NCBI GenBank assembly: GCA_964036315.1
Contig: OZ038495.1
Span: forward strand, 26,186,190-26,250,189
Source of the DNA: Acanthosepion esculentum
Taxonomy: Eukaryota; Mollusca; Cephalopoda; Sepiida; Sepiidae
DNA: 64,000 nucleotides
Reading direction: 5' to 3'
Shown here: positions 11,097-20,580 of the stretch, in pieces
How positions within the stretch are numbered: position 1 is the first letter of the stretch
How the letters are laid out: the number at the start of each line of letters is the position of its first letter
Notes under the pieces: generated by a model
Told to the model about the DNA's origin: nothing
Databases searched by the model: none
What the model saw: the letters and a program-made list of their open reading frames with translations, nothing else
Position numbers and translations under genes: made by a program

Positions 11097-14000
11097 TAGA
11101 TAGATAGATAGATATTTGCTCACATAAATATACACTCCATCTTCATTAACAAAACGTTAAGCACAAAATCAGCTCCTCTGTGAGTAGAGAAAGGAAAGGC
11201 AAAGCCTCAAATCCAACACATGCAGCCATCGAATAACATAGATAAGAAAATCATATTCACTCTTTCAATATACTTTGTTACTTTACACATGAAATGTATC
11301 TTAGAAATTTATGTCAAAGCCTCCATTTGGAATATTTGGTAAAGTTTTCTTCTTAACAACAAAAAGGTACATAAAATGAAACTTTGATTCATAAAAATCA
11401 AGTAATGCCCATACACTAACACAATGGACATCCAGGGGTGAGACACACCAAATAATTCACAAGGACAATTTGCTTTTCTGTATCTAAGCCAGCCACCAAG
11501 TCAGAGATAAGAATGTACAAACAGTAGAAAACAATAAACATGGCACTGATTCATTGGTAGAAGAGAAAGTTGGCAGTTGATGGCACTTGGCAGAGATTGG
11601 TGATAGATGTGACCAACTATGATAATAGGCATTACCTAATACTTACTGTGGTCTATCACATTTCTGTGTGGAGAATGGTGGCTTGAACTACGCATGGACA
11701 ATGATATCATATTCTGCAGCAGGGAGTTCAGGATCTTTGTGGAGGGGTGTGGTGTGCACCTATGCTTCCCTGCAGCAAATGGAATAGCAGAATGTTGTCA
11801 TAGAAGGATTGCAACCAGAATACAGGTGCTCCATCCAGGTAGCTATATACTGGCACAACATGACTACAAAATATGACACCTAATACTCAAACTGCACATG
11901 CAAATGTGATCCACTCATATGAAGACAAGCATCAAAACTTGAAACAGAGACTACAACCTCATCTGGATAAAAAGCCTTGCAAAACTGGTGCATGACTATG
12001 TTTGGGATAGGACAAGTGACCAGGATTATTAGCCAATATTCAATCTTAGGACACCATACCAAATAAAAGGATTTGAACCCTTCCTAGAGTTGAATACACC
12101 AGCAGGTGACAACAACAGCATATAATTTCAGATTGAATGTAAGATTGTAATAAACTTGAGTGAGCCAGACAACCCTTTGGAAGCAGAGCATTCAACTGAA
12201 GATGAAGCAGAGACAGAAGGAAGACCCCTCCCAGGAGAAGTAGCCAACAAAAGAAACCACCCCTAGGATGCATCTAGTTTTGATTTAAAGGGAGTTTAAC
12301 GAAGAATTGTGTCATGACCTACCTTATCATCAAAAAAAAAAGGAAGTGGCCGTGTGTTGTTTTTTGTCGGGCGCCATATTGGTAGAAGAGTGAATGCTGG
12401 CATGAATAGCATGGCTGATTTGTATTCATTAGCAAATCACTTGTGTATGCAAATCACTTCACCTCACCTAATAAAATTGCTGACATCGAGTGAGAGAGTA
12501 CTAACATTTCAGCTCTGTACCATGAAGTTATGTCAGTTGGCAACATGAAAGACTGAGGACTGGAAGCTACTGAACACCCTTACAAGCCACACAGTTGAAA
12601 TAGAAGGTTTACTACAAAAGAATAAAGCAGCTCATATGTGAGGCTTTAAAAGTATTCATCTTGCATATTACAATAAAATATAGCAATTTTCTTTTCTTGA
12701 TAGATGAGGCAGACTTTTCTGGCTTTATTCAAATTGATACTTTTCATTTGAGAGTTTTAGCCACAAACAATTTTATCAGTTAAGATAACAGAGTTGCAAT
12801 TTTAAACAGGATAACATATTTATATTGATCCATCAATTAAGATATACACACTCAATTCTTGACTTTTCACTTGTTAATAGTAATAAAAAAATTAACAAGA
12901 ATATTTTTATCTTCAAAATATGTAACTTGATGTTTTTGTATAGAAATACAGTATTAAAATATTTCAGATAACAAAGCATAAATTTTTATTTTGAAACTTT
13001 TCATAATGGGAGCAAACATAGATCTTTATAAATGGTTTTGTTATTTAAAATACATATTTTCCCATTTTTGATGAAGCATTCTGTACAATTTAATGACATC
13101 TCTGCTATAAGAATAGAATAATTAAAACTTATATGATGAGGTGGTGAAAAGTTCTTGGCCCAGCCCACAAAATCTAGCCAAACACCAGAATATTTTTTAA
13201 GAAAAGCATTCAGCACATTGTGCAACTTGAATTTGAACTTGGCTCTCTCTGTCACTGTTTGGTGTTGACCTCAGATTTTAAGTTAAAAATCTGATAGACA
13301 AATTAAAAAATATAAGTAATGATTTTTGTTTTAATTTCATATTTTTTAGAAATATACCAGTAATATTTAAAATTCATTTAACTTCTTAGGATGGGGCAAG
13401 AATTGTGATTATCACATGTTTAGTCTTTAAAATCATTGTTTTTTAATGTAAAAATGAAACTGATAAATGTTTTCCATCAAAAATTTGAAATCCAGTTATA
13501 TTCCTAAATAGTGAATTTGTATGTTTCCATTATATATGTAGCAGCACTCAACCTAACAGTATTGTGAAACTGACAATGCTATAACTTTTCATATTTTGTC
13601 ATATAAAATAAAGAGTAGATTTTGTCCTCAAAGAAGGTGCATTGTGCATGTATAATCACTAAATTATTGTTCTGCATTTTGACATTTATTTTTAACATTT
13701 TTAATTCCAGGTGTCTGACCTGTGAGCATATACAAGGTGTGATTAATTTCTGCTAACAAAATCCTCAGTCATAGAACAAACAAACAAATAACTGCTGAGT
13801 CAGCATTGTCAGCAAAATCATCAAAGGTTAATAACAAATAATTAAATTTTGGATTATTTTCTGAAGGTTTTGGGTTACCATTGATCAAATGTGGTCCTTT
13901 TTTTTTAAAAGACAGGATTCTATACTTATGGGCCTTATCTGGATCTAAGCATTTTATAATCTCAAAGATACATTTCTTAAATTATTTCTCTATCACAAAG

Positions 14001-17000
14001 TAGTTTACATAACTGCTGTTGACGTTTCTTTTTTGGGGGTAGGGGTTCACTTCTGGGTGTAGTACATTTGTAGTTTTTATGAGTTAATGTACATAGACAT
14101 TCAAAAGTCATTGGATAGCAGTTTGTGAAGGTAATGGCAGTTGGTACTACTGTACTTTGAGATTATGGAAATACCTAGACTTATATCAGTTATACTCTGG
14201 CAACTAGTGATTCAGTATAAACACTGTCTAGACAAGGCAACACAAACTATTAGTGTTCCAATGAGGCTTGATAAAATGGAGGGAGTATTCCATTTCTGAA
14301 ATTATGGGGACATTTGACATTTCTCAAACTATGTTAAGGATCCCAGTTATCAACAAGGTACACCCCACACTGCCAGCCTATAGGTTGTGGGTGTGTTTGT
14401 GTAGCACGAATTGGGTCTGCCTAAACATGTCATTGACTAGTGACAATAATGAATTATTCCAGCAGAATAATGCACAATGTCATCGCAGGTGAGAAATTTT
14501 CCTCTTTGCAACTGGTCTCATTCTTTAGGCATCAGCTTAAGGTTAAGATCAGGGCGGAGAGGGTGCGTCTCTCCTCGTGGAATTTCGGCAAAAGGTGGGT
14601 GAAAATTTCGCGCTTGGTGAGAGGTGCTGACCTAGAGTGGTTGTTGGACGCAACTTAAGCAAGAGGATTTTGGGCCTCAAACCGAAACATTAGTCATCCC
14701 AGCCTTTTAAGGTAAGATAGGACATTTTCATGTTCAGTTTTAGCCTCCTCAGGGCTAAATATTTTCCTTTCAACGTAGCTAGAGCATGCAAGTACATAAG
14801 TCCTGTTTTTTTTTGTCCTCCTTTTTAGTTTCTTGTCTCCACCCCTCCCCACATTTTAGGTGACAGATGTCTCTGTTCTCTGGATTTGTTCATCCCAGTT
14901 AATAGAGATTTCTGCCACATTTTTGGAAGGGTCCTACTACTAATATTGTTTTGTTTAGTTTCTTGTATATACATATTTTACATTGTATATAAACATTGGG
15001 TTTTTGATTTTTTTCCCCATCCCTCGATGATTTTGTAAATAAAAATTCATGTTAGGGTTTTTCATCGAGAAATGTGGTGTTTTGGTGATTGTGTTGTGAA
15101 AGTAAATGTGTTGTTATGGTGAAAGGAAAATTGTAAGTACGAATGGGTCAACGAATGAGACTAGATAGTTTTCAGGTAGGACTAGAGAAGACCAGTCTTT
15201 TCCCCCCTCCCCATTTTTAGCCCTTGTGGCACATTTTGTATTTTAAAATGCAAATAAATAATAACATTCAGATTCCTGATAAGTCTTGTTATCATGTTTA
15301 CTCGACATGAACTGTCAACCATTTATAAAATGTGCTGGAGACATCATCTATTTGCATACAAAATTTAAATGTCATGCGTAGAATGGTTTCGTAGAACCAA
15401 AGAATGAAGATATTAAATATTTTATATACATATTTTGCAATATTTTCTCAGACTTCTCATTTGGAGATGTTATCCTTTATCCCACACACATCCAAACTTA
15501 CGGCACCATCTAGGTACTGAACAGGTTCGACGTTGCTTAAATTCGGTGATCATACGAGAACTGATATTTCAATGTGGTATGAGTTTTTAAGCCCACTTAT
15601 TAACGTCTTTCCACAGCCCAGGGTGAAAGATTTCATGTTTAAATGTGAGCTGTTTTTTTTGTTTTTTTTTCTTTTGTATCAAAATAGCTTCAATTATTTT
15701 TAGCCTTTCTTTAAAATTTAGTGGTATAGTAATTTAGCATTATTTACTACTAGTGTAACCCGGATATAAGATAAACCCGGATATAAGAGAGATTTTCTCT
15801 GGTCCCAAATTAGAGCCTGTGTTAATGTATATATAATAGACCAAACCCAGATATAAGAGAAACCTGGATATAAGAGACTTCTTCTCCGGTCCCGACAACT
15901 CTCTTATATCCGGGTTACACTGTACTTGTCAAATTAAATAAATGATGACAGTCACACTGTTTGTGTCGACGTTGTGTGATAAGAGTACGAATTGTACTAT
16001 TTTGATACGAAAAATACCTACGAAAAATACGAGGGAATGCTGAAAAATAAAAAAAATTTGATGTTTGGTCATTTGTTCAGAATTTGGCAGGTAGCTTGAG
16101 CGGAGATATTTTCAGCACCACCTTTACGCGCATGAGAAGGGCATTACAAAGTGTGAATTAGAGTTTGCAAATAAATATTAAAATTAAAAATGAAGAAAAC
16201 GTATTATTTTAGATGGAAAACAAAACAAGCAAAAAAAAAAAAGGCAAAATCATTGGGTCAACCAGTAAATTCTCTTATTTCAACTTCTGAATTATTTACT
16301 TACAATATTATTTACAGTTGGATTTAATTTAATATCCTTATCTTTGTTGTTATTATCACAACGTTTTTTGGCCGTTGTACGCTCTGGCCTTCTTCAGCCG
16401 GTGTCTGTCGATTCAGGTGACTCTCCCAGAATTTTGAACTCAACCCTTTTTAATGAATGTACGGGGGGTAGACATCTGAAGAAGACTGGATAACAAAGAC
16501 GAGGACATTTAATGACTCTCTCCTCCATCCAAGAAATTCAATATCTACTTTTTTAAATCATGCTTCCACGCGTTTTATGTTTGTTATTCGAAAAATACGT
16601 GGAAATTTGATTTTTTAAATTTCAGATTACTTTTTTAAAATCATCATTTGCAAATAGAAAAGAAAAAAATCACAAAATAAAAAAAAATTTTTAATTTTTT
16701 TAATTGAAATACTAAGAGTGCTAAAAAGTTTTAGGCTCGATTCACTTCTAAAAATCTGACCAAATGACACATTTTAAAAAAAAAATCTTTTTCTAGTTTG
16801 TTTAAAAAACCAAGAACTTTTCAGCAAGCATTCTCATGCAGAAATATAGACTCAGTCTTTACTCTTCTTAGACCACGCATAGGAAAAATAGTATTTACTT
16901 TTCTTTTCATTTTCTCCCGTGTTTATTAATGTATTTAGTTTAAAAAGAAAAGTAAAAAAAAAAAACATAAGTAAGGTAAGGAGAATATTTTCATGCCATA

Positions 17001-19747
17001 ATAGTTAGGAATTGGTGAGAAGTTACAAAAAAAGATGCGAAAAGTTCAATTTAATTAGTAAGTCAGTACTAAGTAGTAATGGTAAATACTAGAATGTTGT
17101 TAGTGTTTTAATGCGACAAAGATTTTGTTACAAATATACAAATTACTTTCTTATTGAAACCATTTTCATTTGAATGGATTACCGAAGAAAATGTATATAG
17201 TTATTACTTTCTGTAAATAATTTCACTTGTTTTTCTTGTCCCACCACTTAAAAACACATTGAACTTTTAAAAAAATAAAATAAAATAAAGGCAGTGCTTC
17301 CTTAGATTAACGGTCACTCAGTCATAATCAAAAACTTGTTCAATGTTCACTGAATGAAAACTAAAACTGTATCAGAAAGGTTAACAAATGTTTGTAAAAG
17401 TTTGTATTTTGGAGAATTAATAATAAGCTACAAATTTAAGAAAAATATAAAAGTTAAAAAAAGTATTTTAAAATTCCATGTTATTTATTTTCCATTTTCG
17501 TCACGCAACCTTTTTTTAGTTTTTTTTTTTATTAATCTACTAATTATTTAATATTTTAATTACCTGCTTTGAAACAAATTCATCATATTTTCCTTCTTTT
17601 TTTTTTCATTCGTAACAGAAGCTATTGAGGAATTGGGAGTTAATTGATAAAATAAAATTTATTATTTTTTTAGTCATACAAGTGACTAGTGAGTGAGCAT
17701 TCTGATCAGGATGTGTATCTCATTCCAACTAAAAAAAAAATGATGAAAATAAATTGACATCAAAACTTTCACTGCGGGATTATAGAGAAGAAAAAAAGAT
17801 GTATTTTTTGTGGGGAAAGCAGAAACTTAACCTTTACCAAAACATAGACAATGCTAGACAAGTTGCAACAACCATTAATGATTAGAATAAGAACGTAAAG
17901 GAAAGACCACGTTAAAATAAAGTAAATGCCAACAATCCAAATGATTCTTTACTTTCTACTTTTGTTTGTTTCCATTATTTTTTAAATTTAACTGTACGAT
18001 ATTTTATTTAAAAAGAAAAAGACTAAATTGAAAAATATTTTTTCTCGAGTTCTGAGAAGTAAAAATAAAATGAATGAGATGAACACTTTCAGATCAGTTC
18101 ATGAATGTCAAGGTGTTTTAGTTTAGAGGTGAAATTATCAAAAAATGGTTGTACATCGGTCATTTGTTGTCAATTCGAACCTAGAGGCAAAGTTTGTCAT
18201 ATTGCAAGATTTAATTGTCAAATATGTAGTAAAAATACTAACTACTAAAATATGACCTTGACATTGTTGACAAAGTGTGACCCCGACTCTTGTCTCAAAC
18301 ATTTTCGACGGACTGACTTATCCACTTTAACTTTTTTTTTAATAAAATAAAAAGAAATAAAATAAATTGACCGAATCGAAGGAAATGTTTCTTAGTTTGT
18401 ATATTCTTTTTTCAAGAACATCTTTCTTGGAGACTTGAACAATTTAAGTAAACCAGACTTAAAATAAATTAAAAAAGTTACAATAATGCCGACCACAAAT
18501 GATAGGTAAACAAAACAATAAACAGCGAAGCTTTCAATAGACTAAAAAAAAAAAAAGGAAAGAAAAATTAAAAATCAGGATCACTTGCGACTTCATTCCT
18601 AATTCTTTTTTTTCTTTTTTTCACTAAAAAAGAAAAATAGAGCTATTGACTACAACTAAATTAAAAATACCTCCATTAGAGATTGTTGATATTTTTTTAC
18701 GTAAATGATGGACGCAAATTAAACAAAAACTGATTAATTAATTAATAATAGTTTTAACATTTATAAAAACAAAAAAAGACTATTAATATTAAAAAACGAT
18801 TAAGGACAAAAATTTCAAGGTTAAAATAAAGAAAACAAAATTTTAAGGAAAATAAACATTTTTAGATTTTAGTACTTTTTTTTAGTTTTACTTTTATGAC
18901 AAAAGAAAACAAAACTAAAAGTGAAAGTCACCTGTTTTGCAACAGTTGTGTTTAAGACTAAATTTTTTTAAAGAAGAGACCTTTTTTAGGCTTGTTAAAG
19001 GAAAAGAAATAAAAACGATAAATATTTGGGTTTTGAATCAGAATTAATTAACGAACCTAGATTATAATATGTTATCATTAGTAAAAAAATGATTTAGAAA
19101 TTAAAATTATTTTTTATTCATTTGTGACAGTTTTTTAAAAGATTTTTTTTATCCATTATTATTACTTTTAAATTCAATTACATCTTCCTTATTCACAAAT
19201 TCTCAATTTAATGAATGCAATAAATTACAAAATTGAATTGAGATTTTTATGTTTTTTGTGCAACCAAAAGTTATTGTTTTGTGAAAGAAATGTTGTTACA
19301 TTTTTTAAAAGGTAAGGCAACAATTGAAAAAGCCATGCTCTTGGGAAAAACTAAAAAGAAAAGGTGAAAAAATGTATGTACGTATGTAAACATCAAACAT
19401 TACCAAACAAGCTAACAAGTAACTATTTTTACTTTTTCTTCCGTTTTACCTTTTAGTTGTTCTTTTCGTTGTTTGTAGATAGACTTAAGGTCATTTCCTA
19501 AATGTAAATGAGACGTATGGAATTTCCTACTACTAACATTGCTGTTCCGGTGAGTCAAAGAAGAATTAAAGTTATAATTGCACGATGACGATGACGACGA
19601 AAAACTTGACGAAAAATAGGAACAATTGTTTTTGTTCTGATAATTAACATTGATGTGATTGAATGTGGTGGATGCAAAATAAGAAATGCATCGTGTCAGT
19701 CTTAGGAGGCGATTCAGTCTACAACACGAGGTACATAGCTTCCGCAT
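3735..19747 (-). CDS. NT5DC2/3-like 5'-nucleotidase domain gene (exons 1-4)
   Basis: Four exons, 19450-19747, 8904-9079, 7009-7083 and 3735-3790, join in one frame across introns of about 10.4, 1.8 and 3.2 kb. The protein has a basic Ser/Asn-rich N-terminus of about 99 residues, then [20 protein letters not shown], the HAD motif I (DxDxT) of the cytosolic 5'-nucleotidase (NT5C2/NT5DC) family, then [15 protein letters not shown] and LLMKIDSFH, both strongly conserved in NT5DC2 and NT5DC3. Family members are HAD phosphatase-like proteins; NT5DC2/3 are associated with mitochondria and their substrates are poorly known. About 205 residues are visible; the remaining 300 or so of a typical member, including HAD motifs II to IV, must lie left of the window. 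Assignment between NT5DC2 and NT5DC3 is not possible from this part. Confidence 0.88.
3801..6283. other. NT5DC intron 3, mostly AT-rich
   Basis: Intronic sequence without coding potential, except for the repeat unit at 4077-4292. Short open frames such as 5132-5371 (minus) have no protein-like character. Confidence 0.5.
4077..4292 (+). repeat. Diverged tRNA-headed unit (Penelope terminal-repeat family)
   Basis: Aligns by eye with the unit at 8440-8779: an A-box-like 'tggcctagtagatt', a B-box-like 'gtgcattcaatccc', a middle 'gatgagttatctcc', and the end 'actctactccatggattgaataaagggttcaaaattc', which corresponds to 'gtctaccccagtgatcgaaataaagggttc'. It stops before the 'ctgaagaaggcc' part. An old, truncated single copy with no inverted arm. 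Confidence 0.55.
6291..6854. mobile_element. 564-bp foldback: head-to-head SINE dimer with 7-bp TSD
   Basis: Two near-identical inverted arms of about 245 bp (6291-6540 and 6605-6854) share one central 64-bp tRNA-like head (A-box-like 'ggcacagtagagtaatgg', B-box-like 'gagttcaaattcc'). The ends are exact inverted repeats (TCAGTCAGTTATGTGCCATG at the left and its complement at the right). GGGATTA flanks both sides (6284-6290, 6855-6861), so the whole dimer moved as a unit. Each arm is the body of the SINE monomer at 7420-7726. No coding sequence. Confidence 0.85.
7009..7083 (-). CDS. NT5DC-like exon 3
   Basis: Exactly 25 codons between tactcag| at 7084 and AAG|gtttgt at 7008, encoding [25 protein letters not shown] (split for reading). 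This is the conserved YDP.FA(I/V)RGLHYD(V/I) block of NT5DC2/3. The donor gtttgt is weaker than consensus. Confidence 0.93.
7420..7726 (-). mobile_element. Complete 307-bp tRNA-derived SINE, 10-bp TSD
   Basis: Read on the minus strand it begins with a tRNA-like head (gaggcacagtggag..., B-box-like 'gagttcaaattcc') and ends with 'ggcacataacctgctgactga'. CTAGCTGAAG flanks both ends (7410-7419 and 7727-7736), the direct repeat expected of LINE-style retroposition. RNA polymerase III transcription from the tRNA-like boxes is the known mode for such repeats. Confidence 0.88.
8279..8779. mobile_element. 501-bp foldback with tRNA-like core, 11-bp TSD
   Basis: Left arm 8279-8434 is the inverse of right arm 8586-8745 ('gtggaactagaacagtctac' through 'gtccgactaatgtaaatactg'). 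Between them sits one plus-strand tRNA-like head (8442-8530: 'tggcacagtggataaagg', 'gagttcaatacccgg') and 'gataactgataactgacatcc'. The right arm has an extra tail of about 34 bp ending 'atatagacagac'. TACAAATATTT occurs at 8268-8278 and 8780-8790, so the unit inserted whole. The same unit forms both ends of the Penelope-like element at 46141-49120. Confidence 0.85.
8442..8530 (+). repeat. tRNA-like head of the foldback unit
   Basis: Contains A-box-like and B-box-like RNA polymerase III promoter matches spaced as in a tRNA gene, but no full cloverleaf with a paired acceptor stem was found, so it is a tRNA-derived promoter segment rather than a functional tRNA. Confidence 0.55.
8904..9079 (-). 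CDS. NT5DC-like exon 2 (HAD motif I)
   Basis: Acceptor tttcag|AA at 9080, donor AAG|gtaaga at 8903; 2 nt plus 58 codons. Encodes [20 protein letters not shown] and then [20 protein letters not shown]. The two aspartates of DYDYT are the nucleophile and general acid/base of HAD enzymes, both present, so the active-site motif is intact here. Confidence 0.93.
9318..9440. repeat. Small foldback (34-bp arms, 33-bp loop)
   Basis: Arm 9331-9364 (ataaaagtggacattgaagt... aggc) pairs with 9398-9431 (gcctttgagtgttgattcca...) with about three mismatches, and the flanking A/T-rich bases extend the pairing a little. It directly abuts the CA/TA repeat left of the Tc1-like element. No target duplication identified. 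Confidence 0.7.
9438..9479. repeat. (AC)n(TA)n microsatellite
   Basis: AC repeats followed by TA repeats immediately left of the Tc1-like terminal repeat. The right flank of that element (10409-10440) is TA repeats followed by TG repeats, the mirror arrangement. A further TA run lies at 9236-9258. Confidence 0.9.
9480..10408 (-). mobile_element. Truncated Tc1-like transposon in TA repeats
   Basis: Terminal inverted repeats of about 26 bp: left CCAGATGTAACAGCAAAATT from 9480, right end (complement of 10382-10408) aactaggtgtaacagcataa. Tc1/mariner elements insert at TA, and both flanks are TA repeats. Inside, a minus-strand frame 9884-10222 encodes the N-terminal helix-turn-helix region, and a shifted frame continues to about 9790 before a TA microsatellite (9747-9771) replaces the rest. 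At 929 bp it lacks the catalytic DDE core, so it is immobile by itself. Confidence 0.8.
9790..10222 (-). pseudogene. Tc1-like transposase N-terminal fragment
   Basis: Starts [20 protein letters not shown], continues with [20 protein letters not shown] (a paired-type HTH pattern: IIxxF.. G.. .. IA..F.V...TI.R...), then [16 protein letters not shown], typical of Tc1-family DNA-binding domains. The frame closes after DLKRK at 9884; in the next frame [20 protein letters not shown] and [10 protein letters not shown] continue what precedes the first catalytic Asp in relatives. The DDE domain is missing. In life this domain binds the terminal inverted repeats. Confidence 0.75.
10831..11030 (+). other. 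Open frame of unknown origin, cut by a microsatellite
   Basis: A plus-strand frame of about 66 residues contains [20 protein letters not shown] and [10 protein letters not shown], then runs straight into CT and TA repeats. The 'LEN..LPKYT'-like ending is reminiscent of N-terminal parts of retroelement ORFs, but I cannot assign it. Confidence 0.25.
11031..11114. repeat. (CT)n(TA)n(GATA)n microsatellite
   Basis: Compound simple repeat: CT x5-6, about 22 TA units, then GATA x5. Confidence 0.95.
11570..12300 (+). pseudogene. Gypsy integrase remnant
   Basis: Reading across frames: [20 protein letters not shown] ... SVWRMVA, an internal deletion, then [20 protein letters not shown] and [15 protein letters not shown], i.e. 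integrase-core sequence (DND..F.S.EF, then NG..ER.HR) of a Ty3/Gypsy family. The C-terminal part ([10 protein letters not shown]) matches the proline-rich, charged tail of the same family. Several stops and a frameshift make it inactive. The second catalytic Asp of the DDE triad falls in the TDND-type motif; the third residue region reads IAECCHR instead of the usual (V)ERCHR. Confidence 0.7.
12296..12640 (+). repeat. Possible 3' LTR of the 11.6-kb Gypsy remnant
   Basis: A purine run 'ttaaagggag' (polypurine-tract-like) follows the integrase end, then TGTGTCATGACC from about 12309. The right boundary is not defined, and no second LTR copy is in the window. Confidence 0.3.
12650..14250. other. 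AT-rich intron sequence, nothing identified
   Basis: Part of NT5DC intron 1. No repeat family, RNA or protein-like frame that I could support. Confidence 0.5.
14268..14490 (+). pseudogene. Tc1-like transposase fragment with altered DDE residue
   Basis: The frame ends ..[17 protein letters not shown], which corresponds to the second catalytic motif of Tc1-like transposases (FQQDNAPCH). Here the Asp is Asn. The upstream part (TAYRLWV..) is weakly similar to the preceding region. No terminal repeats found. Inactive fragment. Confidence 0.5.
14491..14700 (+). repeat. Possible RTE-type LINE 5' fragment
   Basis: Frame 14440-14658 contains [16 protein letters not shown], which resembles the first endonuclease motif (R.(G/S).WN(V/F)G) of RTE/BovB-like elements. 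It is short and unsupported by a downstream RT. Confidence 0.25.
15505..15583 (-). pseudogene. 5S rRNA-like sequence
   Basis: On the minus strand the segment reads 'ataccacattgaaatatcag', 'tctcgtatgatcaccgaa', 'ttaagcaacgtcgaacctg', 'ttcagtacctagatgg', in the order and spacing of metazoan 5S rRNA (ATACCAC.CTGAA..., TCTCGTCTGATC.CGAA, TTAAGCAACGTCG, AGTAC..GGATGG). The box A/intermediate element region is recognisable; the 5' end and 3' terminal stem are not. It is a degenerate copy, either a 5S pseudogene or the head of a 5S-derived SINE. Confidence 0.65.
15750..15922. mobile_element. 173-bp pogo/Tigger-type MITE
   Basis: Ends are inverted: GTGTAACCCGGATATAAGA at the left, its complement at the right (ending CACTG), flanked by TA on both sides (15748-15749, 15923-15924). 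The CAGTG-type terminus and TA target fit the pogo group. The 16-bp motif ACCCGGATATAAGAGA (with variants) recurs four times inside. No coding sequence. Confidence 0.75.
16339..16515 (-). repeat. Fragment of the Penelope terminal-repeat family
   Basis: Minus-strand 'ctgaagaaggccagagcgta' and 'caacggcc...aacgttgtga' match the arm end of the foldbacks. A short plus-strand piece at about 16470-16510 ('ggtagacatctgaagaagac', 'aacaaagacgaggaca') suggests it too was an inverted pair. Confidence 0.6.
16520..19449. other. AT-rich start of NT5DC intron 1
   Basis: Extremely AT-rich, many homopolymer runs, no recognisable repeat or exon. Confidence 0.5.
19450..19747 (-). CDS. NT5DC-like exon 1 (start, presequence)
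   Basis: ATG at 19747, reading [20 protein letters not shown], then Ser/Asn-rich sequence and [20 protein letters not shown], ending CTA AAA G|gtaaaa at 19450. An in-frame GTG 15 nt upstream is not a plausible eukaryotic start. The Arg-rich, acid-free first 20 residues look like a mitochondrial targeting signal, which fits NT5DC2/3. The terminal single base joins with the AA that opens exon 2 to give a Glu codon, so the phases agree. The link rests on phase and on the family's organisation, with no conserved domain inside this exon, so it is less certain than exons 2 to 4. Confidence 0.72.
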
Positions 19748-19958
19748 CTTCTGTTTCTTCACTGGGCAAATGAAAAGAGAATGGAGCTAAAAATTGAAAC
19801 GAATATCGCGGCAGCGCAGGCACCAAGACTTGTGAAGTTGGGATTGTGTAAATCAACTGCAAACCGTCTTCCTCACAGGTTATGAAGGGTCGTACAAATG
19901 CACGAAGACATTGTCAGAAAAAAAACCGAAGAAAAACTGCTGCAGACAGCAAAGGGGA
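19748..19958 (-). promoter_or_regulatory. Probable promoter/5' UTR of the NT5DC-like gene
   Basis: The 200 bp upstream of the NT5DC start contain a small cluster of CpGs (for example 'atatcgcggcagcgcag' at about 19805) in otherwise CpG-poor DNA. No TATA box is evident. Called on position and base composition only. It is bounded upstream by duplicated SINEs from 19959. Confidence 0.35.
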
Positions 19959-20580
19959 AGTAACTATTGATTAGAATACTACTGAACGTGTGTCAGTGTA
20001 GTTAGTACTTAACTTAATGATGATTTTCTTAGCGTAGCTTAGATGTGGCACAAGGCCGATAGTATGGGGTACCCAATGAGGATCGAACTCACTATTCAGT
20101 CGTAATTGATCTAGTGAAACAAGTTTGCTAACTATTATACCACACCAAAGTGCCCAAATGATTTTTTAAGTGTAGCTTAGATGTGGCACAAGGCCAAAAG
20201 TGTGGAGCACCCAGTGAGTAACTATTGATTAGAACACTACTCAACGTTTGTCAATGTAGTAAGTACTTAACTTAATGATGGTTTTCTAAGTGAAGCTTAG
20301 ATGTGGCTCGAGGAGGAGAGTGTGGGGTACCCAGTGAGGATCAAACTCACTATTCAATCGTAATTCATCTAGCAAGACAAGCTTGGTAACCATTACATCA
20401 CGCCAAAGTGCCCAAATGATTTTCTAAGTGTAGCTTACATGTGGAACAAGGTCGAAAGTGTGGAGCACCCAGTGAGGATCAAATTCACTGCTACTCAGTC
20501 ATAATTGATCTAGCGAGACAAGCTTACTAACCATTACACCATGATGAAGTGCCCAAATTAATTGCCCAAGTACTTATTTA
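19959..20580 (-). repeat. Duplicated tRNA-derived SINEs (258-bp period)
   Basis: The block from 'agtaactattgattag' at 19959 recurs at 20217, a 258-bp tandem duplication. Within it, minus-strand tRNA-like monomers of about 140 bp are seen at about 20019-20158, 20277-20414 and 20415-20565, plus a truncated one at 20159-20216. Each full monomer has an A-box-like 'tggtgtaatggttagc' and a B-box-like 'gagttcgatcctc' and a tail 'ggccttgtgccacatctaag'. Located directly upstream of the NT5DC-like start. Confidence 0.8.

Noticed and set aside
19748..19762. Start of the NT5DC-like protein at the upstream GTG (19762)
   Set aside because: GTG is not a credible start here; the first ATG in frame is at 19747 with a targeting-type N-terminus.
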